Part shown: positions 42,124-52,500 of the stretch, one piece after another
Position numbering within the stretch: position 1 is the stretch's first letter
Layout: each line of letters opens with the position of its first letter
Program-made: the position numbers and the translations under genes
The notes under the pieces: generated by a model
What the model was told of the DNA's origin: nothing
Seen by the model: only the letters and a program-made list of their open reading frames with translations
The model's database searches: none
From: Gammaproteobacteria bacterium
GTDB taxonomy: Bacteria; Pseudomonadota; Gammaproteobacteria; Coxiellales; Coxiellaceae
Direction of reading: 5' to 3'
DNA: 64,000 nucleotides
Assembly: GCA_026399315.1 (NCBI GenBank)
Contig: JAPLRF010000036.1
Location: 65,742 to 129,741, forward strand

Positions 42124-44145
42124 ATGCCTGCCGAATTGATTGCTCTTGATTTATTGCCGCCACGGTATCACACGGTATTGTGTGATGCGAAAATAGTTAT
42201 TGCGCTTCTAGAGCGATTAGAATTGATAGTAGAAGGCATTATTGAAAGTCAAATTGCTTATTTCAAGGAAAAAAAACAGCATTTATTTGATCCGCACCCA
42301 GAAGAATCATGCTGTGAAATCCGCGCTGTTAATTTATTGCTGCATGAAACCCAAGCGCCAAAACCGGATGTTGACTTTAATTTTCAAATCCGCTACTTGC
42401 ATAGAATGAAGCTTGCGGTAAATTTCAAGATAAATTATTTTTTAGAAAATGAATATGAAGACGTGCTAACACTGAAGGAATTTTTAAGGCAACATGAGCT
42501 AATATTATTAATGAGCTTGATTGATAAATATATTTTTGTAAGTTATTTTTTAACAAAATATAAAACCAGTAACTTGAATGTTCGTGAATTAACAGACTAT
42601 TACAAAACGATTATTCCTTCCTTGTCTCGAAGAACGATTGTTTGCACAGCGCGCAATATCAGTGAGCGAAAAAAAACAGAGGTGGTATTGCAGCTAGCAA
42701 GAAAACAAGCAGAAGCAGCCAATCGCGCCAAAACAGAATTTCTAGAAAATATGCGTCATGATATTCGAACGCCTTTAACCGGTATTATTGGTTTTGCGCG
42801 ATTAATTCAAGCGGAAGCAGTCAGTCAACGTACGAAGGAATATGCGGACAATTTAGTATTGGCGACAACCGCGTTACTTGATTTTCAAAATGAAATACTA
42901 GATGAAATGAAGGTGAGTAGGGGAGTTGAACCCGTCCTTCAAGAATCATTCCATTTAAAAACCTTGGTTGAAAAAATATTAAATTTAATCAGACCCAAAG
43001 CCATTGTTAAAAAATTAGCATTATCTTTGATAGTAGATGAAAATTTACCTGGCTTTGTCTGCGGCGATTCAAAACGGCTATTCCGGATTTTGCTCGAGCT
43101 TGTTACAAACGCCTTGAAATTCACGGCCGAAGGACAAATCCAAATTCGCTTGTCTATCGAAAAAATAAATGAGCACAGATTGATTTTGCGTTGCGATGTT
43201 TCAGATACGGGGATTGGTATCCCTGACGATAAAAAAGACGCTATTTTTACGCGTTTTCATCGATTGTCTCCTTCTTCAGATGGTGTTTATGAAGGAACGG
43301 GGTTGGGTTTGACCATTGTTAAGAAATATATAAAAGATTTAGGCGGAAGAATTATATTAGAGAGCACAAAAAACAAGGGCGCTACTTTCACGTGTTACAT
43401 TCCATTTTTAATGGCATCTCAGGAATTGATTTTAAAATCAACTAAAGAAACTGAAGAAAAAATTATATTTGATTGTTGTCATGTTCTGTTAGTTGAGGAT
43501 CACACCATGACAGCAACAGTGACACAATTAATGCTGTTCGAATTGGGTTGCAGTGTTGATATTGCGTTTGATGCTAAAACAGCTTTATTAAAATCAAAAA
43601 ATAAAAAGTATGATGTTGTTTTTATGGATCTGGGTCTGCCTGATTGCAACGGATTTGAATTGGCGAAAAAGATGGTTGTTCAGCAAGGGACAATTATTGC
43701 ATTAACTGCACATCGAGAAGAAGATAATACCCTGCGTTGCAAAGCATCTGGAATCGATATTATACTTCAAAAGCCATTGTTAAAATCGACAGCCATTAAA
43801 ATCCTAAATAATTATTTTTCAGGTGAGAAAATGAAAAAACCGATTATTGATTTGCCCTTAGGCGCCAGAAGAATTAATAAGGATATTGTGACAGCACAAT
43901 CAATGATTGATTTATTACTAAAAGGGATTGATATAGACCAGAAAAATATCGAGCAAGCCTATTGTCAGAAAGACTGGGGGAAACTACATGATGCGAATCA
44001 TAAATTGCTGGGAGGCTTGGCCTATTGCGGCGCGCCCCGTTTAGAAGCTGCTTGCATCGCCTTACAAGCAGCATTAAAAAAATCAGTTGATGTTGATTAT
44101 TCTTTTCGTGCTGTTTTATCCGAAATTAAAACATTAAAAAACTGA
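42124..44145 (+). CDS. Hybrid sensor histidine kinase / response regulator with C-terminal Hpt
   Basis: AKTEFLENMRHDIRTPLTGIIGFARL; DTGIGIPDDKKDAIFTRFHRL; GTGLGLTIVKKYI; receiver VVFMDLGLPDCNGFELA; Hpt-like WGKLHDANHKLLGGLAYCGAPRLEAAC. Confidence 0.9.
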   Translation: MPAELIALDLLPPRYHTVLCDAKIVIALLERLELIVEGIIESQIAYFKEKKQHLFDPHPEESCCEIRAVNLLLHETQAPKPDVDFNFQIRYLHRMKLAVNFKINYFLENEYEDVLTLKEFLRQHELILLMSLIDKYIFVSYFLTKYKTSNLNVRELTDYYKTIIPSLSRRTIVCTARNISERKKTEVVLQLARKQAEAANRAKTEFLENMRHDIRTPLTGIIGFARLIQAEAVSQRTKEYADNLVLATTALLDFQNEILDEMKVSRGVEPVLQESFHLKTLVEKILNLIRPKAIVKKLALSLIVDENLPGFVCGDSKRLFRILLELVTNALKFTAEGQIQIRLSIEKINEHRLILRCDVSDTGIGIPDDKKDAIFTRFHRLSPSSDGVYEGTGLGLTIVKKYIKDLGGRIILESTKNKGATFTCYIPFLMASQELILKSTKETEEKIIFDCCHVLLVEDHTMTATVTQLMLFELGCSVDIAFDAKTALLKSKNKKYDVVFMDLGLPDCNGFELAKKMVVQQGTIIALTAHREEDNTLRCKASGIDIILQKPLLKSTAIKILNNYFSGEKMKKPIIDLPLGARRINKDIVTAQSMIDLLLKGIDIDQKNIEQAYCQKDWGKLHDANHKLLGGLAYCGAPRLEAACIALQAALKKSVDVDYSFRAVLSEIKTLKN

Positions 44146-45311
44146 TAGGCTTCTAACGCATTCATCGGCGCCGCTGGGTGAACTGCATTCCAAAACATAA
44201 ATCCGGCGCAATTACTTTTTGGAATAGTGGTTGGACTGGTATAATCACCGCCGTCTAATTGGCAAGCTTGCCCCAGGTGTAATTTAAAATAATCCGTTTT
44301 ACTGCTGCGTTCATACCATTTATGTGCCGGCAGGATGATGACTTTTGTGCTTGAAAATAGGTTGAATATTTTGGCATTCCATTTGAGCCAGAAATTGTGA
44401 CAATCAACAACAACACCGCCCAATGTGCCTAATGTAGTGTTGTTATAATAACCAGGCGTCAGTTTAGGATTAAACATATTGAAAACATATACTGCCTTGG
44501 GTTGTTTTTTTTTAGGTAAACTATAATGCAAAATTGAAATATTTTTTAATATGTTTTCCGATGAAAAGCCAAGTATAAATTTTAAAATTGGAAATGGGTT
44601 CCAATGAGAAAGTAGCGCATCACTTGCCACAATTAAATCATTGGCGCTTATCCAAAATACATACAAGGTATTTTGATCAACGGCCACTTTATTGCTGCGC
44701 TCATCATTCACGAATAATTCAAGTTGTTTGTATAACCCAGGCACTTCAATTTTTTTATAATTTTCCATGCTTGGATTGACCAGGTAATTTTTCCGCGCCT
44801 GATAAATGCGCTTCGCATCACATTCTTGTGTAGGTTGATAATAGGGGTTAACACAGCTTTCACTGGTCATCGCATATCCCCAAGCATAATTGAAAGAAGT
44901 TGTATTCGGTATTTTTTGAAAATTAAGTAAATTACTGGGTGAAATAGCAGATGAATTGCTCAAGTGCGATAGTGCAGCCATGTTTAAAAAAAACTGAGGC
45001 CAGCTGATGCTGCGGTATTTTCTATTGGTATTGTCAATTGTGACTTGTGTGTCGAGTATAGCATCACTCAATGTTGGCCAGGTAAAAGAAAAAGGCGGGG
45101 AAGCAGTGTCAATTGGATTTGAAAAAGGAACATATAGCTGAGGAACGGAATTGGCCAATGTCTTGCCTTTGTTGGCATCCCACAGTATTTTTTGCGATTC
45201 TGGAAAATTACCGCCATCTGAAAGACTATCGCCGAAAACAATCATGTTACTGAATTGTGCAAGTGAGGACGCACAATAGAATAGTAATCCAGTCAAGCAT
45301 AATCTGTTCAT
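44097..45311 (-). CDS. SGNH/GDSL lipase (PlaA-like lysophospholipase)
   Basis: MIVFGDSLSDGGNFPE, VFWISANDLIV, FWNAVHPAAPMNA (catalytic blocks); signal peptide. Confidence 0.85.
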   Translation of the reverse strand: MNRLCLTGLLFYCASSLAQFSNMIVFGDSLSDGGNFPESQKILWDANKGKTLANSVPQLYVPFSNPIDTASPPFSFTWPTLSDAILDTQVTIDNTNRKYRSISWPQFFLNMAALSHLSNSSAISPSNLLNFQKIPNTTSFNYAWGYAMTSESCVNPYYQPTQECDAKRIYQARKNYLVNPSMENYKKIEVPGLYKQLELFVNDERSNKVAVDQNTLYVFWISANDLIVASDALLSHWNPFPILKFILGFSSENILKNISILHYSLPKKKQPKAVYVFNMFNPKLTPGYYNNTTLGTLGGVVVDCHNFWLKWNAKIFNLFSSTKVIILPAHKWYERSSKTDYFKLHLGQACQLDGGDYTSPTTIPKSNCAGFMFWNAVHPAAPMNALEAYQFFNVLISDKTARKE

Positions 45312-45400
45312 AAAAACATCCGTGTAAAAAATTGACGTGCTTTATCGTATCATTTTTTTTAAGAAAAAGTTATGATGTTTGCCATTTCAAGGAGCAATTT

Positions 45401-46342
45401 ATGTGGTTCAAACAAGCATCGCTTTTCCAATTTACGAAACCCCTAAAGTTAAGCCAGCAAGATTTGTCTGAGGCCTTAGCGCCACTGTCTTTTACGCCGT
45501 GTTTACCTTCCTTGCCATCGAGCATGGGTTGGGTGTCGCCTATCGACCAAACTGACTCACAGATGGTTTACGGTTCTGGGCGGTTTTGGATGATCTGCCT
45601 GCAACTGGAAGAAAAATTGTTACCGGCTGGCGTTATTCGTCAAGCACTTGAAGAAAAGATTGAAGAGATCGAGAAAAAAGAATCTCGTCCCGTGCGTGGA
45701 AAAGAAAAACAAAATTTAAAAGATGAAATTACACAAACTTTGCTACCCAAGGCGTTTACACAGAAATCTCGTATCCACGCCATGATTGACTTGGATCGAC
45801 AATATTTAATTATTAATTCAAATAATGCGAAAAAAGTGGAGCGATTTGTCGCCTTTTTAAAGCGTGCCATTGCGCCAATTGATTTAAAATCGCCTGATAT
45901 TAAAAAACCAACATCTGTCATGACCCAATGGGTGAAAGAAGATGCTCCTGAAGGATTTACGATTGGCTTGTCTTGCGTGCTGCAAGATCCGCAACAAGAG
46001 CGCCGTGTTATTCGCTGTCAACATCAAGATTTATTGGCTACGGCAATTCAATCATTAATGAAGGATGGTTGTGATATTGCGCAATTGAGCTTGAGCTGGA
46101 AGGATCAGCTCCAATTTATTTTAGCACCAGATTTTTCAATTAAAAGCATTCAATTTCAAGCTGCCGTTTTGGAATTATCCAATGCAGATTACACTGAAAC
46201 ACCCCAACAACGTTTTGATGCGGATTTTTTCATTATGACTGAAATTATGACGCAGCTGATGGATGATTTATTGAGTGAATTTCAAACGAGCAACGAAACA
46301 TCGAAAAACAGCTCAGAAACGCTGGCGGAAGCCTGCGTGTGA
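45401..46342 (+). CDS. rdgC: Recombination-associated protein RdgC
   Basis: MWFKQASLFQFTKPLKLSQQDLSEALAPLSFTPCLPSLPSSMGWVSPI; ATG 45401 with GGAG upstream. Confidence 0.92.
   Translation: MWFKQASLFQFTKPLKLSQQDLSEALAPLSFTPCLPSLPSSMGWVSPIDQTDSQMVYGSGRFWMICLQLEEKLLPAGVIRQALEEKIEEIEKKESRPVRGKEKQNLKDEITQTLLPKAFTQKSRIHAMIDLDRQYLIINSNNAKKVERFVAFLKRAIAPIDLKSPDIKKPTSVMTQWVKEDAPEGFTIGLSCVLQDPQQERRVIRCQHQDLLATAIQSLMKDGCDIAQLSLSWKDQLQFILAPDFSIKSIQFQAAVLELSNADYTETPQQRFDADFFIMTEIMTQLMDDLLSEFQTSNETSKNSSETLAEACV
46313..46342 (+). repeat. REP-like element forming the rdgC 3' end
   Basis: TCAGAAACGCTGGCGGAAGCCTGCGTGTGA encodes SETLAEACV*; matches TCAGAAACGCACGGCGGTAGCCTGCGTGTGA at 61032. Confidence 0.7.
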
Positions 46343-46368
46343 TTGACAATTAAAAATAACCTAATCTG

Positions 46369-47307
46369 TTACTGAAAATGTGTAAAGCTTTCACCTACTA
46401 CAGAAACAGGCTGATTTTTATCGTCTATAATTTTAATTTTCAAATCTTGCGTAATTTCACCAATACAGGTTATTTTGCAGGGTAATTTTGGCAGTACTGC
46501 ATTTTTAGCTGCCGTAAAACAAAGCTCATAAGAATCTCCAGAATGCAGCGCAATTTGCCGTCTTAAATCATTTGATTCTTGAGCAAGAATGCCTGAAACA
46601 GGAATTTGATCAATAAAGATTTTTGCACCTACGCCACTGGCATTTAATATATGTTTTAAATCGCCATACAAACCATCCGAAATATCAATGGCGCTGTTAG
46701 CGATGCCGCGCAGTAATATTCCTTCCTGAATGCGTGGGGTAGGGCGATGCAAACGCTGCAATACATTTTTAGCTGCTGCTTCCGACAACGCTTTTCCTTT
46801 GTGTAAATACTGCAATGCGAGCACAGCATCACCAACCTCATGGGTTACATAAATATAATCGCCTACCTGAGCACCAGAACGCAGAATTGCTGTAGAATCA
46901 GGCAAAAAACCAGTGACTTGAACGGTAATCGACAAAGGTCCACGCGTTAAATCACCACCAATTAGAGTCATTGGATAGGAATCAAATAATTCAAAAAAAC
47001 CCGCTTGAAATCCCGCCAACCATTTTTCATCAATGCTGGGCAGAGAAAGTGATAACATGACCCAAGCAGGTGTTGCGCCCACGGCAGCAAGATCACTTAA
47101 ATTCACCGCAAGTGATTTATAGCCAATATTTTCAGGAGAAAATGAATCATCAAAATGCAAACCGGAAACCAACGTATCCATTGACATTGCAAGAGAATGC
47201 TTGGCTGGTGCTTTGACTATCGCACAATCATCGCCATTGCCTACGATCACGCTACCTTGTTTGGTGCGACTAAAAAAAAATTTTTGGATTAAATCAAATT
47301 CATTCAT
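46369..47307 (-). CDS. thiL: Thiamine-monophosphate kinase
   Basis: MNEFDLIQKFFF; GNGDDCAIV; SMDTLVSGLHFD; GGDLTRGPLSITVQVTGF; DISDGLYGDL. Confidence 0.93.
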   Translation of the reverse strand: MNEFDLIQKFFFSRTKQGSVIVGNGDDCAIVKAPAKHSLAMSMDTLVSGLHFDDSFSPENIGYKSLAVNLSDLAAVGATPAWVMLSLSLPSIDEKWLAGFQAGFFELFDSYPMTLIGGDLTRGPLSITVQVTGFLPDSTAILRSGAQVGDYIYVTHEVGDAVLALQYLHKGKALSEAAAKNVLQRLHRPTPRIQEGILLRGIANSAIDISDGLYGDLKHILNASGVGAKIFIDQIPVSGILAQESNDLRRQIALHSGDSYELCFTAAKNAVLPKLPCKITCIGEITQDLKIKIIDDKNQPVSVVGESFTHFQ

Positions 47308-47457
47308 AAAAAATTACCCACATGTCTCAATTATTATTAGACGACAGTTTGATGCAGTCTCACAAAACACATTCAATATGTCAATTTTTTCGTGCGCGTT
47401 TCTCCTGTTAATGATATTCTATTTTTCAATTATTATGTAAAACCGGACTTCGCTATC

Positions 47458-48117
47458 ATGAACAGCTTTCAGCTCAAAGCCGATTTTTTACCCATTACAA
47501 TTTTGCGTTTATTACGCCACGAACCTGATTTATTGCAATCGCAATTAAATACACTCACTCAGAAGGCCCCTAATTACTTCTCTAATTCACCTGTTATCAT
47601 TGATTTTAGCGCCTTAAAGGAAACGTCTGATGAAATGGATGTTCTGGCGCTGTGCGAAACCTTGCGTCGTTACCAAATGCAGCCCATTGCTGCGCGTGGT
47701 TTAAAAACACAAAGTGATTTACCCAATTTGGCTGACATAGCTCAGAAATCAGCGCCCGTGAAAAACACAGCGCCTGAAACGATTAAAGCGGCAACAAAAA
47801 TAATCACCAAACCTGTTCGTGCGGGTACGCAAATTTACGCGAAAGACGGTGATTTAATTATTTTGGCGCCCGTGAATGCAGGTGCTGAAATTATTGCAGA
47901 TGGCCATATTCATATTTATGCGCCACTACGCGGCAGAGCATTGGCGGGCGCCAGTGGTGACACAAGCGCTCGAATTTTCTGTAATCAATTAGAAGCGGAA
48001 TTGGTTGCAATTGCCGGGCATTATTTAGTGAGTGAGAAATTAAAAGCGCATAAAATTGCGCAAAACAGAGTCCAAATATATTTATTAAACGAAGAGTTAC
48101 AAATAGAGTCAATTTAA
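47458..48117 (+). CDS. minC: Septum site-determining protein MinC
   Basis: VRAGTQIYAKDGDLIILAPVNAGAEIIADGHIHIYAPLRGRALAGASGDTSARIFCNQLEAELVAIAGHY; upstream of minD. Confidence 0.95.
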   Translation: MNSFQLKADFLPITILRLLRHEPDLLQSQLNTLTQKAPNYFSNSPVIIDFSALKETSDEMDVLALCETLRRYQMQPIAARGLKTQSDLPNLADIAQKSAPVKNTAPETIKAATKIITKPVRAGTQIYAKDGDLIILAPVNAGAEIIADGHIHIYAPLRGRALAGASGDTSARIFCNQLEAELVAIAGHYLVSEKLKAHKIAQNRVQIYLLNEELQIESI

Positions 48118-48130
48118 TTAAGAGGCCCCT

Positions 48131-48937
48131 ATGGCAAAAATAATTGTAGTAACATCTGGCAAAGGCGGTGTTGGTAAAACAACCACAAGTGCTTCATTTG
48201 CAACTGGTCTTGCATTAGCAGGACATAAAACAGTGGTAATCGATTTTGATATCGGCTTACGTAATTTAGACTTAATCATGGGTTGTGAGCGCCGCGTTGT
48301 GTATGACATTGTGAACGTAATTCATGGCGATGCAAATGTAAATCAAGCATTGATTAAAGATAAAAAAATTCCCAATCTTTCGATTCTTGCTGCTTCTCAA
48401 ACCCGCGATAAAGACGCATTAGACAAAGACGCTGTCAAAAAAATATTAGACGCCTTAGCTGAAACATTTGATTATATCGTTTGTGATTCACCTGCAGGAA
48501 TTGAAAAAGGTGCGTTAATGGCGATGCATTTTGCGGATGTTGCAATCGTGGTTGCAAATCCTGAAGTCTCTTCTGTCCGCGATGCAGACCGTATTCTAGG
48601 GATGCTATCAAGCAAAACAGAAAAAGCGGAGCGTGGCGAAACACTGGAAGAATATTTGGTGGTAACCCGTTACACACCGAAGCGCGCAAATTCAGGTGAA
48701 ATGATGTCAGTTGAAAGTGTTCAAGAAATTTTAGGCATCCCCTTGTTAGGCATTATTCCAGAATCAAACAGCGTTTTAAATGCTTCTAATGCTGGCGAAC
48801 CCGTTATTTTGGATCAAAAAAGTGATGCTGGTCTGGCTTATCAGAATATCGTATTGAAATTTTTAGGCAGGCCTGAAGTGCGCAAAAAGGGATTTTTCAA
48901 ACGATTATTGGGCAATAAGCAGGAGGTGATGGCATGA
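48131..48937 (+). CDS. minD: Septum site-determining protein MinD
   Basis: MAKIIVVTSGKGGVGKTTTSASFATGLALAGHKTVVIDFDIGLRNLDLIMGCERRVVYD. Confidence 0.98.
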   Translation: MAKIIVVTSGKGGVGKTTTSASFATGLALAGHKTVVIDFDIGLRNLDLIMGCERRVVYDIVNVIHGDANVNQALIKDKKIPNLSILAASQTRDKDALDKDAVKKILDALAETFDYIVCDSPAGIEKGALMAMHFADVAIVVANPEVSSVRDADRILGMLSSKTEKAERGETLEEYLVVTRYTPKRANSGEMMSVESVQEILGIPLLGIIPESNSVLNASNAGEPVILDQKSDAGLAYQNIVLKFLGRPEVRKKGFFKRLLGNKQEVMA

Positions 48938-49197
48938 GCGTACTCAATCTATTTCAATATTTTCGTAAAAATAAATCGGCTGATAAAGCAAAAAATCGCC
49001 TGCATATTATTATTGCGCAGGAAAAAGCGGAGAAAAATGGTCCTGATTATTTGCAATCACTTCGCAGAGAAATTTTATTACTCGTCGCTAAATATACCAA
49101 TGCTGATGTTGATCAAGTGAATGTGGAATTGCATCACAAAGATAACAATGCGATTTTGGAATTGAATGTGACTTTGCCGGATCGGATTGCGGTATAA
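48934..49197 (+). CDS. minE: Cell division topological specificity factor MinE
   Basis: RLHIIIAQEKAEKNGPDYLQSLRREILLLVAKY; immediately follows minD. Confidence 0.95.
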   Translation: MSVLNLFQYFRKNKSADKAKNRLHIIIAQEKAEKNGPDYLQSLRREILLLVAKYTNADVDQVNVELHHKDNNAILELNVTLPDRIAV

Positions 49198-49271
49198 ATA
49201 CACTGCTTTGTTTTAAATAAAAAACCAAACTGTTATCAAAACTAAGGAGAGGGATCTTCCGCGGTCCGCGT

Positions 49272-49303
49272 AGACGAACGCACAATGCGTAGTATGTGCG
49301 TCT
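49272..49303. terminator. Hairpin between convergent minE and prfC
   Basis: ACGCACA atgcgtagta TGTGCGT stem; no strong U-tract. Confidence 0.3.
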
Positions 49304-49329
49304 GTTATGCTGAAAAACCGCTACATCTG

Positions 49330-50895
49330 CTAACTTGAATGCTCTCTGGTATCATGAAATTCAACATCTTTCCAACGTTCCATTGCCAATTCTAAGTTAA
49401 CGCGTGAAGGGGCTAGGTATGTTAATAAACCTGCGTTATCCAATGCCATGTAGCGCGCACATTCTGTTTTAAACGCTTCTAATTTATTTTTGTCTTTAGA
49501 TGTAACCCAGCGTGCAGCAAAGGTGTCTGCTGTTTCATATTTACAATGTACCGAATATTCATGCTCTAAACGGTAAGCAACAACGTCGAATTGCAAAACA
49601 CCGACAGCGCCTAAAATAACCTCGTTATTACTAATAGGACGAAATACCTGGGTTGCACCTTCTTCCGATAATTGAATCAAGCCTTTTAATAAGGCCTTTT
49701 GTTTTAATGGATCTGCAAGACGAACAAGACGAAATAATTCAGGAGCGAAATTAGGAATGCCTAAAAATTGCAAATTCTCACCTTGTGTAAAAGTATCGCC
49801 AATTTGGATGGTGCCGTGATTATGCAAGCCAATAATATCACCCGCCAAAGCAATTTCTGTTTGTTCGCGATTACCTGCCATAAAAGTAAGCGCTTGATTA
49901 ATTTGCACTGTCTTATTTAATCGTGTTTGCAGTACTTTAATGCCTGGTTTAAATTCACCAGAAACAATACGCAAAAACGCAATACGATCTCGATGCGCAG
50001 GATCCATGTTGGCTTGAATTTTAAAAACAAACCCGGAAAATTTTTCTTCATCGGCATTAATTGTTCTTTGTGTGGTTTCGCGTGGTTGTGGGGCAGGGGC
50101 ATATTCCACAAAACCATTTAACAATTCACGGACACCAAAAGCATTAATGGCTGACCCGAAAAATACGGGTGTTAATTTTCCTTTTAAATATAAGTCTAAA
50201 TTAAATTCGTCAGAGGCACCTTTGATTAATTCCATTTCCGTGCGAAATTGTTTTGCATCTTGCTCGCCAATCAATCTATCAAAATCAGGATTATTTAATC
50301 CGTCAATTGTTTGATGCGGATCTGTTTCCCCTTTTTTCGTGTGATCGTAAATAATTATTTTATCTTGCAGAAGGTGATAAACACCTTTAAATAACTTCCC
50401 AGAGCCGATAGGCCATGTAATCGGTGTGCAACGAATATTGAGGATACGTTCAATTTCATCCAGTAACTCCATCGGTTCGCGTATTTCGCGATCCATTTTA
50501 TTAATGAATGTCATGATCGGCGCATGACGCATGCGACACACGTCCATCAATTTAATGGTTCGCGGTTCAACCCCCTTTGCGGCATCAATAATCATCAATG
50601 CGGAATCAACTGCTGTTAATGTGCGATAGGTGTCTTCGGTAAAATCGGCGTGACCAGGCGTATCCAATAAATTAACAACGCAATCATTATAAATGAATTG
50701 CATTACGGAGGTGGTAACAGAAATGCCACGCTGTTTTTCCAATTCCATCCAATCAGAGGTTGCGTGGCGCGAAGACTTTTTTCCTTTAACGGTGCCAGCC
50801 ATTTGAATGGCACCTCCGAACAATAACATCTGTTCGGTCATGGTTGTTTTACCTGCATCGGGATGTGAAATAATGGCGAAGGTTTTTCTTTTCAT
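49330..50895 (-). CDS. prfC: Peptide chain release factor 3
   Basis: [63 protein letters not shown]. Confidence 0.97.
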   Translation of the reverse strand: MKRKTFAIISHPDAGKTTMTEQMLLFGGAIQMAGTVKGKKSSRHATSDWMELEKQRGISVTTSVMQFIYNDCVVNLLDTPGHADFTEDTYRTLTAVDSALMIIDAAKGVEPRTIKLMDVCRMRHAPIMTFINKMDREIREPMELLDEIERILNIRCTPITWPIGSGKLFKGVYHLLQDKIIIYDHTKKGETDPHQTIDGLNNPDFDRLIGEQDAKQFRTEMELIKGASDEFNLDLYLKGKLTPVFFGSAINAFGVRELLNGFVEYAPAPQPRETTQRTINADEEKFSGFVFKIQANMDPAHRDRIAFLRIVSGEFKPGIKVLQTRLNKTVQINQALTFMAGNREQTEIALAGDIIGLHNHGTIQIGDTFTQGENLQFLGIPNFAPELFRLVRLADPLKQKALLKGLIQLSEEGATQVFRPISNNEVILGAVGVLQFDVVAYRLEHEYSVHCKYETADTFAARWVTSKDKNKLEAFKTECARYMALDNAGLLTYLAPSRVNLELAMERWKDVEFHDTREHSS

Positions 50896-50937
50896 GAGGG
50901 AGGCTCTACTTTAATCTTAAAATAATTTTTTTATCAA

Positions 50938-50968
50938 ATTCGCGCGAGCGCTATCGCCCACACTTCTG
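50938..50968 (-). repeat. REP-like element
   Basis: Reverse complement ACAGAAGTGTGGGCGATAGCGCTCGCGCGAAT; matches family core and the CTCGCGCGAAT end. Confidence 0.55.
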
Positions 50969-50975
50969 TGCTTTT

Positions 50976-51866
50976 TTATAAATCAAAACCGGGTAAATTC
51001 TTTTTTAGCGCATCGCGAATAGCAAACCAACGCTGGTTTGAAAGCGCCTGCAATTTCTTCGCATTTTTCCCGCTTAAAAAAGCCGCTTTGTGTTCCTTGA
51101 GTTTGGTGTAATGAATGCTGATCACATTAACCGTAGGATCATTTTTATAAGCATTTGCAACATCTACTACGTTTTGCTCAGTATCATCTACAAAAATAAT
51201 GCTGCGAATATTATTTTTTTGATTGGTTTTATCTAGAAATTGTTGGAGCATCTCGCCTTTATTTTGCCCCGCTAAATATAAAACACCATGAATGTAGGCA
51301 ATGTGACGCAAAGGGTCTTTTCCACCCCATGGTTTTGGAAGATAAATTCCAGGGAAACTGATGTGATCAGAATGTGTCGTTATCGCCCCTTTTTCTATGA
51401 ATTTTAAAATATTGTCATGCGTGAATTGCGCCTCTGTTGCGCCAGACATACGATAACCGCGCGAAGAAGCAACCAAGGTAAACGACCCTTTTTGATTAGC
51501 CATTTTTAATGCGCTCGGAATTTGCGAATCAACCAATGTCATTTTACTCATAACAAATAAAAGATTATTAATGGCGAGCAACTGCGGAAAGTTTTTCCAT
51601 ATGCGCTTAGGGTTATTTTTTGATAAAGCGGATTGCCATGTGTACCAAGCAGGCCCGCCCAAATATTGACAATTTGATGGGGAAGGGCAGGGCATCATGG
51701 TTAAAGTATCATCGTCATCAAGCGCCAACAATAGATGATGCGGATGTTTGTTTTGTTCTATTAATTGCTTTACTGTCGAAAAACTATTCGCGGTGATGAT
51801 TTCGGATTGCGCGAAGCAACTCGCTGTTAAAAATATTCCAAAAATGAGGGTGATAAGCAGTTTCAT
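50976..51866 (-). CDS. DUF2608-like secreted HAD-type protein
   Basis: Signal peptide MKLLITLIFGIFLTASCFAQ; LLALDDDDTLTMMPCPSP; IIFVDDTEQNVVDVANAY. Confidence 0.75.
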   Translation of the reverse strand: MKLLITLIFGIFLTASCFAQSEIITANSFSTVKQLIEQNKHPHHLLLALDDDDTLTMMPCPSPSNCQYLGGPAWYTWQSALSKNNPKRIWKNFPQLLAINNLLFVMSKMTLVDSQIPSALKMANQKGSFTLVASSRGYRMSGATEAQFTHDNILKFIEKGAITTHSDHISFPGIYLPKPWGGKDPLRHIAYIHGVLYLAGQNKGEMLQQFLDKTNQKNNIRSIIFVDDTEQNVVDVANAYKNDPTVNVISIHYTKLKEHKAAFLSGKNAKKLQALSNQRWFAIRDALKKNLPGFDL

Positions 51867-51969
51867 GATGGATTTATCCTCTCGTAAGGCCAAAGTTATA
51901 ATGCACGCCAGAATATCACAATGTTAAAATTTTGTTTACAATAAGCGACTATAACTTAGGGAGAATACC

Positions 51970-52425
51970 ATGCAACTTGGCGATTCAGTTTCTTTCACTG
52001 GCAAAACAAAAGACGGTAAGCTTGATTTAGCGTCATTTCTCGGTAAAAACGTTGTTATTTATTTTTACCCCAAAGACAGCACACCCGGTTGCACGATTGA
52101 ATCAAAAGCATTTCGTGATCATTACGCAGAATTTCAAGCTGAAAACACTGAAATAATAGGCATTTCACGCGATAATTTAAAATCACACTGTCAATTTATC
52201 GACAATCATCTGTTAAATTTTCCCTTGATTAGCGATGAGGATGAGTCTATCTGCAAGCTGTTTAATGTACTAAAAGAAAAAAGTTTGTTTGGTAAAAAAT
52301 ATGTCGGGATTGTGCGCAGCACTTTTTTAATTGATCAAAATGGCGTTTTAAAGTACGAATGGCGTGATATATCAGCAATTGGGCATGTCAAAGATGTACT
52401 GAATGTCGTAAAAAAACACACCTAA
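51970..52425 (+). CDS. bcp: Thioredoxin-dependent peroxiredoxin (BCP)
   Basis: NVVIYFYPKDSTPGCTIESKAFRDHYAEF; GISRDNLKSHCQF. Confidence 0.93.
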   Translation: MQLGDSVSFTGKTKDGKLDLASFLGKNVVIYFYPKDSTPGCTIESKAFRDHYAEFQAENTEIIGISRDNLKSHCQFIDNHLLNFPLISDEDESICKLFNVLKEKSLFGKKYVGIVRSTFLIDQNGVLKYEWRDISAIGHVKDVLNVVKKHT

Positions 52426-52500
52426 AGCAATTTATTTGTTTATTTTTCACCCATTTCTGGTAACATCTCACGATAATTAACAACCAGACTTGAGTTTTGT

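Noticed and set aside
43874-44074. ORF MLLVRRCKQLLNGARRNRPS... on the minus strand
   Set aside because: Antisense shadow of the Hpt region of the hybrid kinase.
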